Source of the DNA: Phocoena phocoena
Lineage: Eukaryota; Chordata; Mammalia; Artiodactyla; Phocoenidae
NCBI RefSeq assembly: GCF_963924675.1
Contig: NC_089220.1
Span: 156,797,270-156,861,269, forward strand
Reading direction: 5' to 3'
DNA: 64,000 bases
Positions 46,464 through 58,480 of the stretch are shown piece by piece (position 1 is the first letter of the stretch; every line of letters begins with the position of its first letter). The notes under the pieces are model-generated. The model saw only the letters and a list, made by a program, of their open reading frames with translations, did not search any database and was not told the DNA's origin. The translations under genes were made by a program, and so were the position numbers.

Positions 46464-49400
46464 CTATACACACATATTTTTAAACCTTGTAAACCTTTCT
46501 TTTCAGATTAGGTTTTGTAAATGTTTCTATTATGTATTTCCCTTTGCCTTCTTTCTGGCAAATATACAGATTTCCTTTTGGGCCCAAACTACTCAAGCAT
46601 CTGATGTTGGTTTCATTTTTCAAATAAGCAACATTAAACTCACATGCCGCTATATAAAACCAAACTGAGGCAGCAACACAAGCCATCCTTAACCCTCTGC
46701 TTCTCATGCTTTGGGTGGGGGAGGAAGGATGGAACGTCAAGGAATAATGCTGAGCTACATAAAGGATGCTAAAGAGAAATCCTTATCAGGGGCATGGTTA
46801 TCCAGTGAATACGTGGAAATTCTACTTTACCAACACAGTACAACATTTGAGACCCTCTCTCAGTCAGATTCAGACCTATGAAAATCAGGTGAGCATCTCC
46901 AAGAGTGACACCTGGTGGCCTGCAACTCATTATAATGCACCGAGTTCCCTTTCCAAAGCAGAGGGAAATCATTCCCAAAATAGGCTTTCAGTGAAATAGG
47001 TTTCTGTGAATAGTTCACAATTTAAAAAATATATGTAATGAACAATGAAGATGCTTACGGACATAATAAATTATGAAACTTTAAAATTAATCGGTCGATA
47101 TTTAACAATATTGTTATTACTAGTTGCATCACCGAGCACCCATATGAACAAGGAACGGGGTCCTATGGAGGATGCAAGGTACGATGCATCCTGCTTTTAA
47201 GGGGTTGTACAATGACCCCTGCTTTTAAGAACCAAAAAATTCTAAAAGTGGAAATTTGGTTTATAGTAGGAGCAAGTATGTTCTTCACTAGCTCTCCATG
47301 CCTAGGACAAAGTCTGTCACGTGATAAAATGAAAAATTTTCTGTTGAATGCATTAAGTATCATATCAATTGACCAAATATTTAAGTTTGGAGGAGAGCGA
47401 GAACATTTTTTGGTAAGGCAGTTAGAAGAATCTCACCATGAAGGAGGTAGATCTGGGAAAAGACACAGCAGTAACAAAGCAAAGAGCGAGGAATATGGAG
47501 TTTTGAAACAGGGATCCAGCCAGCTGGTTTCACCTGGGTGGTTAGTTGAGAGAGTAATGAAATGTGAGAGAAGTAGGTAGAAGCCAGCTTGCACACTTTA
47601 AAGGGATAGAAGAGTTTTCCTTTTGCTTTGTTTTGTTTTCAGTGAGCCATTGGAGGTGTTTGTTTGAGCATGAATATATGATTCAAAGAGTATGTGAGCG
47701 AGGTGACTCTGATGGTGTCCTGCAAAAGGTATTATTCTGGAAAGAGCAACACCAACCCATAAACTCCGTGACGACTAGGACCAAGTCCATTTTGCTCATC
47801 TCTTTTATCCTCAGCACCTAGAACAGTGCCTACAGGTGCTCAAATATCTACCAAATGAATTAATGGTAAATGGGAGATGAGGATTTTTCCAGGTAGTTCA
47901 AATGAGGATAATAAATACGTGAACTAGATTGGTCTTTGTAGAAAGAAAAAAAGCAGTGATTGATTACAGAAAATGTTGGGAAAAACACATCAGTATTACT
48001 TGCTGAAACTCAGGCAATGAAGGAGAATTTTCCGGTTTTTCTTGCTTCCGGTTTGTCTTGCTTCCGGTTTGGGCACGTCATTGGTGTCACCCATCAAACC
48101 CAGCGAGAGAGGTCTGGAGAAGGCTTGTTGGGAAATGCAGGGCTAGAGAAAGGGTTGCTTCACCATTGAGTTTGAGATAAAAGCCAAGTATTTAGGTGAG
48201 CATTTCTGGTAGAGGGTGAGGGACACTTGTGGATGTGGAACCGCAGGTTTGAGCGTTGAGTAATGAAGCGTCTAGGGAGTTGCTTGCACAGAAGTTTAGT
48301 TGAAGTCATTTTGTGCACGCATGGGTTCTGTGGTTGTCTGTCACAGTGACATCCTTTGCCATATTAGGCAAGATGCAGATTTGATTCGGAGTCCTTGAGG
48401 GCAAATGATGTTGAAGCAGAGATGAGTGTAATACTCAAATTGTTTCTAATTCATTCTGGAAATTTCTCAAGAGAATGAAAAAAGGAAGTTCTCTGGGGGG
48501 TGACTTACATATAGACTGTGCTTTCCCTTTAAATGCCTACCTCAGTTGCCATCTTGGTCCTGACCCTCACTGAAAATTTGGTACCTGGCGCTCCTGGAGG
48601 GGTTGTGTTGGCGGCAGAATCCTATATGCTGCCCGCTCCCATTTGGCCTTTCTCATCTTGGCCTGGTGTTTCTGGACTGATTCCATCGTGTCTGGAGTTT
48701 GATCTTCTCTGGGTTCTTGCCTGAAGCCCTGGCAGTTGACCGTGTTCAGTTGAGAAAGTCCTGTCCAAGTTCAACTTCCGTGATGGGGGATTCGTTTAGG
48801 GATGCTTTGGGACAACTTTAGGGACAACTGTTAAGGGAAAATAGGTCATAAATGCAACCTGGGAGCTGGTACAGCAGATCAGCCCAGGGGTTGTTGAATC
48901 TTGTAGATTTAAAATTTTGTCTGTGAATGTGTGTGGCCATTCAAGCATCCTACAGAGATGCTTGTGAAGGTGAAAAAGTTGTTTCTGTTTCGAACTAAAG
49001 GACAGTAGTACTTTAGAAAATTGGGAAATGAAACCCTGAAAGGAACTAAGGATGGGAGAGCAAGATAAAGTCAGAGTAGTTGTTGTGAATTTTCAACCCA
49101 GTGACTGCAAAGATTTATGTATTTTATGCTTCTCTCTTCCTCTTCCAAGCTCTCAGTGGATCCTTTCCCTTCTCTGACGTATGTGTGCATTGTAGTTGAC
49201 TTTGGTGAAGTAGAAAGCAGAAATAAGACCTTTAGAAGAAATAAGGGTAAAGAAGTCATTGCTCTCACTTAAGCAAAAACAATTAGTTTTCCAAAAACCT
49301 TTTTAAAATAAATAAATGCCTTTCCTAAAAAAGAAGAAGAAGAAATTACTCTCAGTGGAGCAATAATCACATTTTAACATAAAAGTTGTCCAAGGTCCCA

Positions 49401-49482
49401 AAGTAATATCTGCATAAGAACTGTGCAGATATTTCTATGTGAATGTTCTCCCCCACCCACCACCAGCCCTGTTAGTTTTTGT
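46464..49482. other. Mostly single-copy DNA downstream of the gene
   Basis: A short L2 3' end lies at about 47755-47870 (TTATCCTCAGCACCTAGAAC). The motif cluster at 48044 is listed separately. No exon is supported; open frames are under 125 codons. Confidence 0.4.
48044..48084. promoter_or_regulatory. Clustered ETS, CRE-like and CCAAT motifs
   Basis: GCTTCCGGT (the reverse of the ETS-family site ACCGGAAGC) occurs twice, at 48044-48052 and 48060-48068. A CACGTCA (reverse TGACGTG, CRE-like) at 48074-48080 and an inverted CCAAT box (ATTGG, 48080-48084) follow. Paired ETS sites next to CRE and CCAAT motifs are typical of housekeeping promoters. The surrounding sequence is not CpG-dense and no exon is evident nearby, so function is uncertain. 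Confidence 0.25.
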
Positions 49483-49693
49483 TTTTGTTTTTGTTTTTTT
49501 TTGTGGTACGCGGGCCTCTCACTGTTGCAGCCTCTCCCGTTGCGGAGCACAGGCTCCGGACGCGCAGGCTCAGCGGCCATGGCTCACGGGCCCAGCCGCT
49601 CCACCGCATGTGGGATCTTCCCAGACCGGGGCACGAACCCGTGTCCCCTGCATCAGCAGGCGGACTCTCAACCACTGCGCCACCAGGGGAGCC
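49483..49693 (-). mobile_element. CHR SINE
   Basis: Young form with a (GTTTTT)n tail. A perfect 16-bp TSD (CCCTGTTAGTTTTTGT at 49467-49482 and 49694-49709) flanks it. Confidence 0.98.
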
Positions 49694-50089
49694 CCCTGTT
49701 AGTTTTTGTACATCCAACGGGAGGACTTTTGAGTAGATGGAACTTATCTTGTGTCACCTCCTGGCTTTACAGATGAATAGACTTGAGCATCAGAAAGTTG
49801 GAAGCTAGCTCTCATGACCACGCTGTCTGGGCTTGCTGGACAAGTCGATATTCGCTTGGTATGGATGGAGTCCATGTTCATTTCAGGGTCTGTTCTTGGG
49901 ACCATAGACCTGGAACCCCTCTAACTACTTTCTGAGACCTTTTTCCTCTCACTTCTCTAGTAAGTTCTCTCTGCCTCCACTGTCTGCCCCTGGGGACAAA
50001 ATCTTCATTTCCAGTATCTTCATCATAGTTCTAACTAAGTGAAAGCCAAGTGCTGAGACCTGGTTGATGCTGGTTATATAGGGTGAACA

Positions 50090-50490
50090 ATAGTGCTTCT
50101 CAGATTTTAATGTGCATGTAAATTACCAGGAGATTTTTTTTTTTTTCTTTTTTGGTACGCGGGCCTCTCACTGTTGTGGCCTCTCCCGTTGCGGAGCACA
50201 GGCTCCGGATGCGGAGGCTCAGCAGCCATGGCTGACGGGCCCAGCCGTTCCGTGGCATGTGGGATCCTCCTGGACCGGGGCATGAACCCGTGTCCCCTGC
50301 ATCGGCAGGCGGACTCTCAACCACTGCGCCACCAGGGACGCCCAGGGGATTTTTATTTAAATGCATATTCTGATTTAGTTAGCCTGAGATAAGACCTGAA
50401 ATTCTGCATTTCAAATAAGCTCTCATAGGAGATCTGCTAATTCTGGTCTTCAGACCACCCTGTGAGTAGCAAGGGACTACAGACCCACTG
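50090..50490. mobile_element. MER5A-like hAT MITE split by a SINE
   Basis: GCTTCTCAGATTTTAATGTG before and AAATGCATATTCTGATTTAG, ATTCTGCATTTCAAATAAGC and GTGAGTAGCAAGG after the SINE form one MER5-type element. Confidence 0.8.
50139..50343 (-). mobile_element. CHR SINE inside MER5A-like element
   Basis: Young form. An AGG(A/G)GATTTTT duplication flanks it, at 50128-50138 and about 50344-50354. Confidence 0.95.
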
Positions 50491-53400
50491 GCCACATCTT
50501 GTTTGAAAGATGGTACTCCAGTCACTTTTCAAGTTCTACATCCGTATCTTTAGGAATATGATGCTTTTATTTATATTATTCTCCCTTATCTCTGGTTGGT
50601 TTGTTTCCTTTTTGAGAAGATGCTACAGAGCATTTTGCAAACTGCCACTGCAGGAGTAATTTCTTTTCAAACTCTGAGATACTATAAAACCACTGTAGAA
50701 GCCTGTGGACTGAACTATATAAAGGTAATCTTATGTTATCGAGCCCATGTGAGTTTAGGATACAATATCAATCAAGATTTGACTTTCAGTTCTGGGTTTA
50801 CGATAAGCAGCTCTCGTTGAAGGAGAAACCAGAAGTTTGACTATTAGAAAGTTTTTATTTTACAAACATGAAGTCTTATTTATGTCAAGTAATTGAGTTC
50901 CCAGATGTTCTCATTCTGTATCAGTGACTGTATAGAGTGTCAGCCTAGGTAATATGAGAGAATGAATATATACATATTCATATTCAGGCGTCAGCCTCAA
51001 AACTACAGTCAATTCACAGGTTATCAAGCTTATTCCTGGAAACTGACATTTATTGACTGTGCCAATGTTAAAATTGTCTTTGTTTTATTTATTCCATGTG
51101 AAACTGTGAAGTATTCTAGAAGCAATATTACTTCTCTTCTTTCCCCTCTATCCCCATTCATCGTATCCCCTTTTCTAAAGTAAACTGAGGTGTCTGGATA
51201 TAGCAGTCTAATTTGGGATGACTCAAGAGAGATACAGAGAGAGAGATAGGTAACGTTGAATATTCAGAATTCAATAATGAAAACTAATCCCTTTAGTGAA
51301 AAGCCAGCTGTTCTTTCTTTCCTAATAGGCATGTGATGTTGATGAAAACTAGCATTCACGTAAAGTTTACCAAGGAGGATTGGTTTGATTCAGGCAGGGT
51401 ATTGTATGATTTTGCAGAATAGGAAATGTTATTTAGGTTGAGCAAAAAGCTGAACAGTCCAGCCAGTCCAAAAGACCCAAATGCCAAAGGATTATCTTTA
51501 GAGAGTGAAAAATGCTAGTGCGTTATGTGTTTGGCAGCACACGATAATTCATTCAGAGAATACGCCTGTGTTTTCTACGTCCTTCAGATTTCATTTGAAT
51601 GAATGCTTTATGGATTTCTGTGACGCCTGGGGACATGTTAAAGTACTACTGCAAACGTACCAGGCAACTTAGGCTTAGATAATTCTCGATTTGAATTATT
51701 ATAGCATGCTGCTGTTTTCCTATTTGGAAAAAGATAGGAGTTTCGTGACAATTGGAGTTACCTTTCTGTGTCTCCCCTATGAGTTTGTACAAAGCAGACC
51801 CTTGAGACATGGATTGGAGTCCAAGGACATGAGGGAGTGAGGAGGGGAGGAGGGAGGGGAGACAGGAGGGAGGACAGCCGGTGGACATATGTTCAGGAGT
51901 GTGTTCCTGCCTGGGCAGCGGGGACTCAGGCCCACTGGGGCCCTATGGAGCATTATCCCACGGAGGGGCAAGCAACCTGCTGTATGTTCCATAATGCCTT
52001 GTCCTTCATTGGTCGTCCTTCAATGGTTGATGCCCCTCAGGGAGAATTTATTCGTGGGCACTTCTCTCTTGCCCCCTCTCAGGCCAAGCACTCCTAAGGC
52101 CAGAGAAGACACACTCTGGAAGGCAGAAATAGGAGGAATCCATAGGCTTCTACACAGGATCTGCAGGTGACCCTCAGGGCAAATTAAAAGCAGGGCATTG
52201 ACAATAACTATCTTATCAGTGTGGTCACTGTTGTATGCCCAGCACCTTTTCCAGTGTGAGGTACCTAGCAGATGCTGACTAAATATTTATTCAATGAAGG
52301 AAGGAAGGAAGATAGGGAGGGAGGAAAATGCTTGACTCAAATAGAATGGGAAGTATCTCCCTTCTGACTTAGGTCCCCAAGCTAATATCGAAACTTTATG
52401 CTTGCCAGATTTATCATGCGCGAGGAGGTGGGATAAGAAAAGGTAAGTATGAGAGAGCAGACAGCTCTGTGTATCAACTACCTCAATTCCAAAGGCTGGC
52501 ACTTGGGGACTTCAACTTTTGACATCAATAGTTATGTTATATCCACTTAACTTTTTAAAAGATTAACAGTGCGTTTATCTTTGATCGTTCAGTATATATG
52601 CATTCCTAGTTATGGGTGAATCATTGAAGAGCTGCGTGGATTATCTGTGCTACGTCCTAGATGAATAAACAGGGGAAATGACTTACTTCTTGGTTGTGGG
52701 GTGACCGGGGGACCCCAGGTGTGAGATAGGACAGCATATGCCCAACATCTAAACAAAAATGGAAAAATTACCTCGGTCACCTGGGTGTTTGCAGATAGCC
52801 AGTGGCTTTGTTTACATTCTGCTAACATATTTGAACGGAGAGTACAGCATTCAGTAAATCACACAGATATTTCAAATACATGGCACTGAGCACAGGAATA
52901 TCTAAAAATAGCATGTGATTACTTGCATTTATTATTCTCATCATTTTCATTATGCAAATAGATAGTTATCACCTGAGAGTGTTTCTCTTGAGCTAAGCAT
53001 GGACCTGAATGTGTTTATATGTGAATGTAGTGTGTACATGTTGGGAGGAAAGTTAGAGGGAGGGACTCCTCCCAAAAATAAGTGGAGCGGTTTTGGGGGT
53101 TTTCTTGTTTGTTTTTTTTTTGTTTGTTTGGGTTTTTTTTTAGCTTATTTGGTGGTTTGGATCATCTGTAACTTTTGTAACACTCATGATTGTTCCTTGA
53201 TTCGGTGAGTGTAAAAACCTCAAAAGGCCATATTCTCTACCAAACAGCCCTCTCTAACTATGACAAGTGTGTGAACTTGATAACTTAGAGTCAGAGTGCT
53301 GTTTCGCCCCTTTTCCTGGGCCCTGGGTGATGTTGTTCTAGATGAATCACGTTAGAGGAAAAAGGGACCCATGGGAGAGTGGCATCAAGCATGCAGAGCT

Positions 53401-54133
53401 TCACTGTCAGCAAAGGGTTAATAAGTTAGAAATACTTAATTCCTTGCCAGAAACATGAGCAGAAAGCGCTTGGCAATGATTCCTTTCTTTTTTCCTGGAG
53501 TCATGGAAAAATAGGCTACAGAGACACTGGGGCCAGCGTGGACCCAGAGTACTGAAGCGTTTTCCTGCCCCCGGGAGCTTGATGCTGCCTCTCTCTCCGG
53601 GCCTCCCATGGCCCTGGAACTGGGTGGCAGGCCAGTTACCGAGTGGTGTGGGAATTCAACCCATAAACACTCGCTTTCTTCTAGCAGGACGCCTCGCTCC
53701 TCCTGACAATTTTCCTCATACTGATTAATTGATTTAATTTTTGGTTGGCAATGGTGGTAGTTACAAAGTAAATTCACCCCAGAATAAAAGGGTATTTTGG
53801 GAATTCATTAATGCTAACGCTGCACTTGGATGCTACGTTCACTTTCCATCTGCCCAAAACAGCCAAATAAAACAAGGAAGTGACACCAAGCAAATGACAA
53901 CTAATTATCTCCTCCAATTATTCTGCTGGGATGGTGGAAATTGAAGGATACTGAAGGTTGTTTTCCTCTTACAGTTAACCTCAGAAATCAAAAGTCAAGT
54001 GACCATCACTAACACGACATGTGTCATTGTGTTTGAATTTCAGCAATGTATTTCTCTACCTTCATTTTGATTTAGGAATCAGAAAAAGAAATTGTCTTGG
54101 ATGTGTTTCTTTCCTACTTTTTAGCCTGTTTTG
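50491..54133. other. Single-copy DNA, few repeats
   Basis: A G/A-rich tract lies at 51836-51875. An L2 3' tail lies at about 52235-52305, followed by (GGAA)n, and a T-rich run at 53110-53142. No gene is supported. Confidence 0.4.
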
Positions 54134-54348
54134 GGTTTTTTTGTTTTTGTTTTTTGCGGTACACGGGCCTCTCACTGTTGTGGCCTCTCCCGTTGCGGAG
54201 CACAGGCTCCGGACGCGCAGGCTCAGCGGCCGTGGCTCACGGGCCCAGCCGTTCCGCGGCATGTGGGATCTTCCCGGACCGGGGCACGAACCCGTGTCCC
54301 CTGCATCGGCAGGCGGACTCTCAACCACTGTGCCACCAGGGAAGCCCG
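54134..54348 (-). mobile_element. CHR SINE
   Basis: Young form with an interrupted T-rich tail. A perfect 11-bp TSD (AGCCTGTTTTG at 54123-54133 and 54349-54359) flanks it. Confidence 0.97.
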
Positions 54349-54359
54349 AGCCTGTTTTG

Positions 54360-54910
54360 ATGTAACACATTTCCCTACAATTTAGCAGCTTAAAGCAACA
54401 GACATTTATTATCTCAATTTCTCGGGGCAGGAATCTGGGCCTGGCTTAGCCGAGGGCTCATATTTCAAGATTTTCTCACAAAGCTGTAATCAAGGTTTTG
54501 GCTGGGGCTGCAATCTCATACAAAAACCCAACTGGGGAAGGACCCACTTTCTAGCTTTCTTACGTGGTTGTTGGAAGGATTCAGTTCTTCCAGCCCTTTG
54601 GACTGAGGGCTTAGTGCCTGGTTTGCTGTTGACAGGGGCCTCCCCCTGCTTTCTTGCCATGTGGGTCTCTTCGTAGGGGAGCTGACTTCCATGGCAGTGA
54701 ACAAGAGCGAGAGTAAGATATGGCCAGCAAGATGGAAGTTGCAGTCTTTTTATAACCTAGTATCATAAGTGACCTCCTATCACTGTTACTGTGTTCTTTT
54801 CATTGTAAATGAGCCGTAAGACCCAGCCTGTGCTCAAAAGAGGGATTATACAGGGGCAGAAATAACAAGAGGTGGGGATCATTGGGGGCCGTGATAGAAG
54901 CTGCTTACAC
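54360..54910 (-). mobile_element. Old LTR-like interspersed repeat
   Basis: The order TTAAAGCAACAGACATTTAT, GTAATCAAGGTTTTGGCTGG, ACGTGGTTGTTGGAAGGATT, AGCAAGATGGAAGTTGCAGT and GATCATTGGGGGCCGTGATA is that of a common old mammalian repeat, antisense. I believe it is MaLR-related, but the subfamily is not assigned. Confidence 0.55.
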
Positions 54911-55627
54911 AGATATGATTCCAAATTGCAGTTTGATGGAGAGTTATGTTTGCTGCAGTTACATGCTGTTGACAAACTCAGTTATTTGTGGTGGTGTGGA
55001 TTGATGCCTTCAGGGTAAAGAAGAAAGAAATCATAGGGCTAAGAAAAATGTGATAGTTATTTCTTTGGTAACTGAAAATTGTCCCACTATGGCTAAGAAG
55101 GAACCAGAGTTCAAGCCCAGGGTGAACTCAGGGTAGGACCCTATGTCTGCTCTAGTGCATTATGAGACAGATATCACTGTCGAATGACTACCCGTGAGGG
55201 CAGAACTCCCACATGGGCTGAAGGAGAAGTTGTTTGAGCTCTGATAGGAGAAGGGCCCTTGGACCTGAGACCTAGAGAGATGGTGGGAGCAGAACCCTAA
55301 ATGTGCACTTCCTACTAGAATAAGCAGATTGTGATAGGGAGAAAGTGTCACTCATTTAGGACTGGATGTGGAAAGATTGGGGTGCTCTGGAAAGACTTTA
55401 GAGACCTGGAAAAAACAGTTCTCAAGACACTAGTCTGTCACCTACCCAGGATGGCTCCTGAGTGGGTTGACTCTGCAGCCCGACCACCTGATGGTGAGCC
55501 GGCCGTGGCCTGAAGGGTAGTGTTCTGTCCACACAGGAGAAGGGGAGTTTGGTCTCTACTCACCATAGGATAACACACCAGCATGTCTTGGGCACACATT
55601 GAACTGGATGTCAGGTGTCCCTGTTCT

Positions 55628-55752
55628 AGTACTGGATCTATACAGGTGTTACTGGATCTGTCTAGGTGTTAATGGATCATGTAGGTGTCAGTGGATCTGT
55701 CTGGGTATTCCTGGGTCGGTCCAGGTGTTACTGGATCCATCTAGGTGTGTGA
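55628..55752. repeat. Minisatellite of about 20-bp units
   Basis: Six to seven diverged copies of a unit like TACTGGATCTGTCTAGGTGT run head to tail. Copies vary in length (about 17-22 bases) and sequence. Confidence 0.8.
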
Positions 55753-58254
55753 TTTTGAGTGTCTTTAGTCACTTTGCCTCTTTGGGTTTAGGAAGGTGAT
55801 CTGCAGAATCAGGTAGAGATTTGCCCTCCCCCACCCCGCCCTGACCTACCAAACCTTAAAGGGGTTGCCAGAGACCCATGAGTAGCTCAATCCAATTCCA
55901 TGTGAAGACACTCCCATGCACGTAGCGCTTAGTCTCTCCACAGTATTTGATACCATTGACCACTTCCTTCTCCTTGAAAAACTTCCTCCCTCGGTGTAGA
56001 TATAATTTCGGAAGTCATTACCAAACAGTTTATCTTTGAAGCATGGGGGCATATTCGACCCAGGGGAGGCACGTTGCAAGCAGAGAGTGGAGGGCTGCAT
56101 TAGCATCTCAGTAATTACATGCACCAGGGAACAGGTGAAGAAGGTGTATCCAGCAGAAGTACTGACCTAAGAGGTAAGAAGGTGGCCAGATTGGAGTGGA
56201 TTTAGCATTGAGTTGCAAGTGACAAGTCCAGAAGATTCATTCAAGAAGCTCGGCTTCAGAGGGGACCAGAGAGAGGTGGTGGTAGCTGGTGGGAAATAAT
56301 GAACTTGAGGTAGGATATTTCTTAAAGATAGAAGAGACTTACACATGTTTAAACGCATAGAAGGCGTCAATAGAGAGGGTGGGGGAAAGGGGTGCAGTCC
56401 CTGGGGAAGTAAGAGGGCATGAGACCCAAAGCACAGGTGGAGGGTTGGCCTAAGAGAAGACAGCCAGCGCCTCCATTTAAACAGGATGGAAGGAAGAAAA
56501 GGTGTGTGTGGATTCAGATCAACCTGTGGGACTGGTGGCATCACTGGGTCTCCTAGACATTCAACGTAAGAGCAGACAGGAGCAGTAGGGACATGGCCAG
56601 TGGCCCAGGAGCAGGGGATGCTGTTAATGAGCCTGCCAAGGAGCAGGAAGAATAAGGTTGGAGGGCGGTGGACGGAGACAGCTGACGGCATTTCCCTCCA
56701 CCCGCCCTGCCACTTGTACTTCGGCAGAGGGAGGAGGAGTTGTGTGTGGCCGTACAGACAAGAGAAGAGGGAGGGGACGAGGGGAAGGAGTTCCTCGGGT
56801 GGCCAGGAAGGGAGCAGTGCAGGCGGGCAAGTCAGGGAGGGCTTCCTGGAGGAGGTGGGACTTGGAGCCTGCCCCTTGGAGGATGGTCAGGACTCAGGTG
56901 TTCAGGGGAGGGGGAAGGCAGGTAGCCATGTGTGCTGAGAACCTGCTCCCTGTCTGATGCTGTCACCTGTGTTCCCGCAACCTTCTGTCAGAGAAGCGCC
57001 AAGACTTTCCCGAGGTCTTCGGGCTGGTAGAGGAGGAGCCAGGCCCTGACTTGAGGATATGTGTCTCTGGTTTATACCACACGCTGCGTCCCAAGGGCTG
57101 TATGGGCAAGGAGAGAGCGTGGCCGGGCTGGCCAGAGCAGCTCTGACGCTGGAGAAATCCCAGCCCGGGTGACAAAGCACCGCTGGTGAGCCTGGGAAGC
57201 TGCTGACCAGAGGTGGTAGAGCTTCTGTGTGCATCTGAGTGGCAAACAGCGTTGGTGGTGGTCACTGGCACTCAGCCCCACAGGGCCGTGGGCCCCGCAC
57301 ACCTGACATCCGCGAGGAGGCGACGCAAGGACCTGTCAGCAGCCTCAGCAGCCGCTCCAGGATGCGAGCCCAGGAAGGTGGCAGTTCGCTCTGCCGGCAC
57401 ATTTCTGACGGGGCTGTTACAGTATGTTAATGTGCTTCTCCAACAATGTATTTCCAGCACCACTTTTTCCCCCTGCTGGTTTGATTGAGAAAAATCATAG
57501 CAACAGAAAGTGCAAGAGTTATCCAGAGAGCATAGCAGGGGGTTGGGGCGTGAGCAGGGAGCCCCCCTTGGGAGGAATTTACCTTTTAAAACTAGGGGGG
57601 AGCAGGTGCTCTGGAAATGACTCGTAACTGCATGAGGGTGGGCACGGCCTTCCTGGAGGGGAAGGTGACTCAGATTAACAACACTGGGCTGAAAATGATG
57701 GCATCCTGGCTGTCATTAGAACAGGTGGCTGTCATTATGGCCTCATGCTCCTAGTGGGAAGATAATACAGGGGGAGAAAGATTTATACCGGCCCCAGAAA
57801 GATGAAATTGCACATAAAGGAGGGAAAAGGCAAAAAGAGGGCCGACTGGGGGAATTTCTCACCCCACAAGACAGCACGTGATTCTCATGAATGGTGGAGC
57901 ATTTCTGTCGCTCTATCCAGAGGGTTATATTACCTACAGCGCTTTCATTTCTTTGGGCTTATTCAAGTTTCATTTGGGAAAGATTTTTTTTTTTTCCTCT
58001 TTGGATGTTTTTCTTCATTTAAGAGAGTAGTGAGTATAAAAATGTACTGTATACGACAAAATGTACCCCCTTCCTTTTCTGACAAATAACGTTGGCTGCC
58101 CAGTAGGCAGTGGGAAATCCAGAGTCGGCTCCAAATAATGACGAGGCCATACAGGGGTGCTGTGTGAGGTTACTGATGGACCCACGAGTCCTATTTTCTT
58201 CTTAAAAAGATGACGTTTTTTCTTTTTTTTTAAATGATGAAGTCTAAAAAATTG
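55753..58254. other. Single-copy, locally GC-rich DNA
   Basis: GC and purine content rise around 56.6-57.4 kb, but CpG is not dense enough for an island. Frames on both strands overlap with no splice pattern I could support. Confidence 0.35.
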
Positions 58255-58480
58255 TTTTAATGTAATAAACACTTATATGGTGCTGATTATTGCCCGGCGC
58301 TGTCCTGAGCATCTTATAAATATTCACTCTTTTAATATTCACAGTAACACTTTTAAGGAGTGTTATTATCTCCATTGAGAGGTGAAGCACGAGGAGGGTA
58401 AGTGACTCATCCAAGGTCACACAATTAGGAAGTGGTGGAGTTGGGGTTCCTGCCCGAGCAGACTTGCTCCAAAGGCTCCT
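58255..58480 (-). mobile_element. MIR SINE
   Basis: Antisense MIR: GATTATTGCCCGGCGCTGTC, CCATTGAGAGGTGAAGCACG and CATCCAAGGTCACACAATTA. Confidence 0.85.

Noticed and set aside
48044..48068. CRISPR-like short direct repeats
   Set aside because: Only two to three copies of a short motif in a mammalian genome, with no spacers; CRISPR arrays do not apply here.
56167..56938. Overlapping frames of 110-174 codons on both strands
   Set aside because: The region is purine-rich on one strand, which suppresses stops. The translations are low-complexity and mutually overlapping, with no splice signals.
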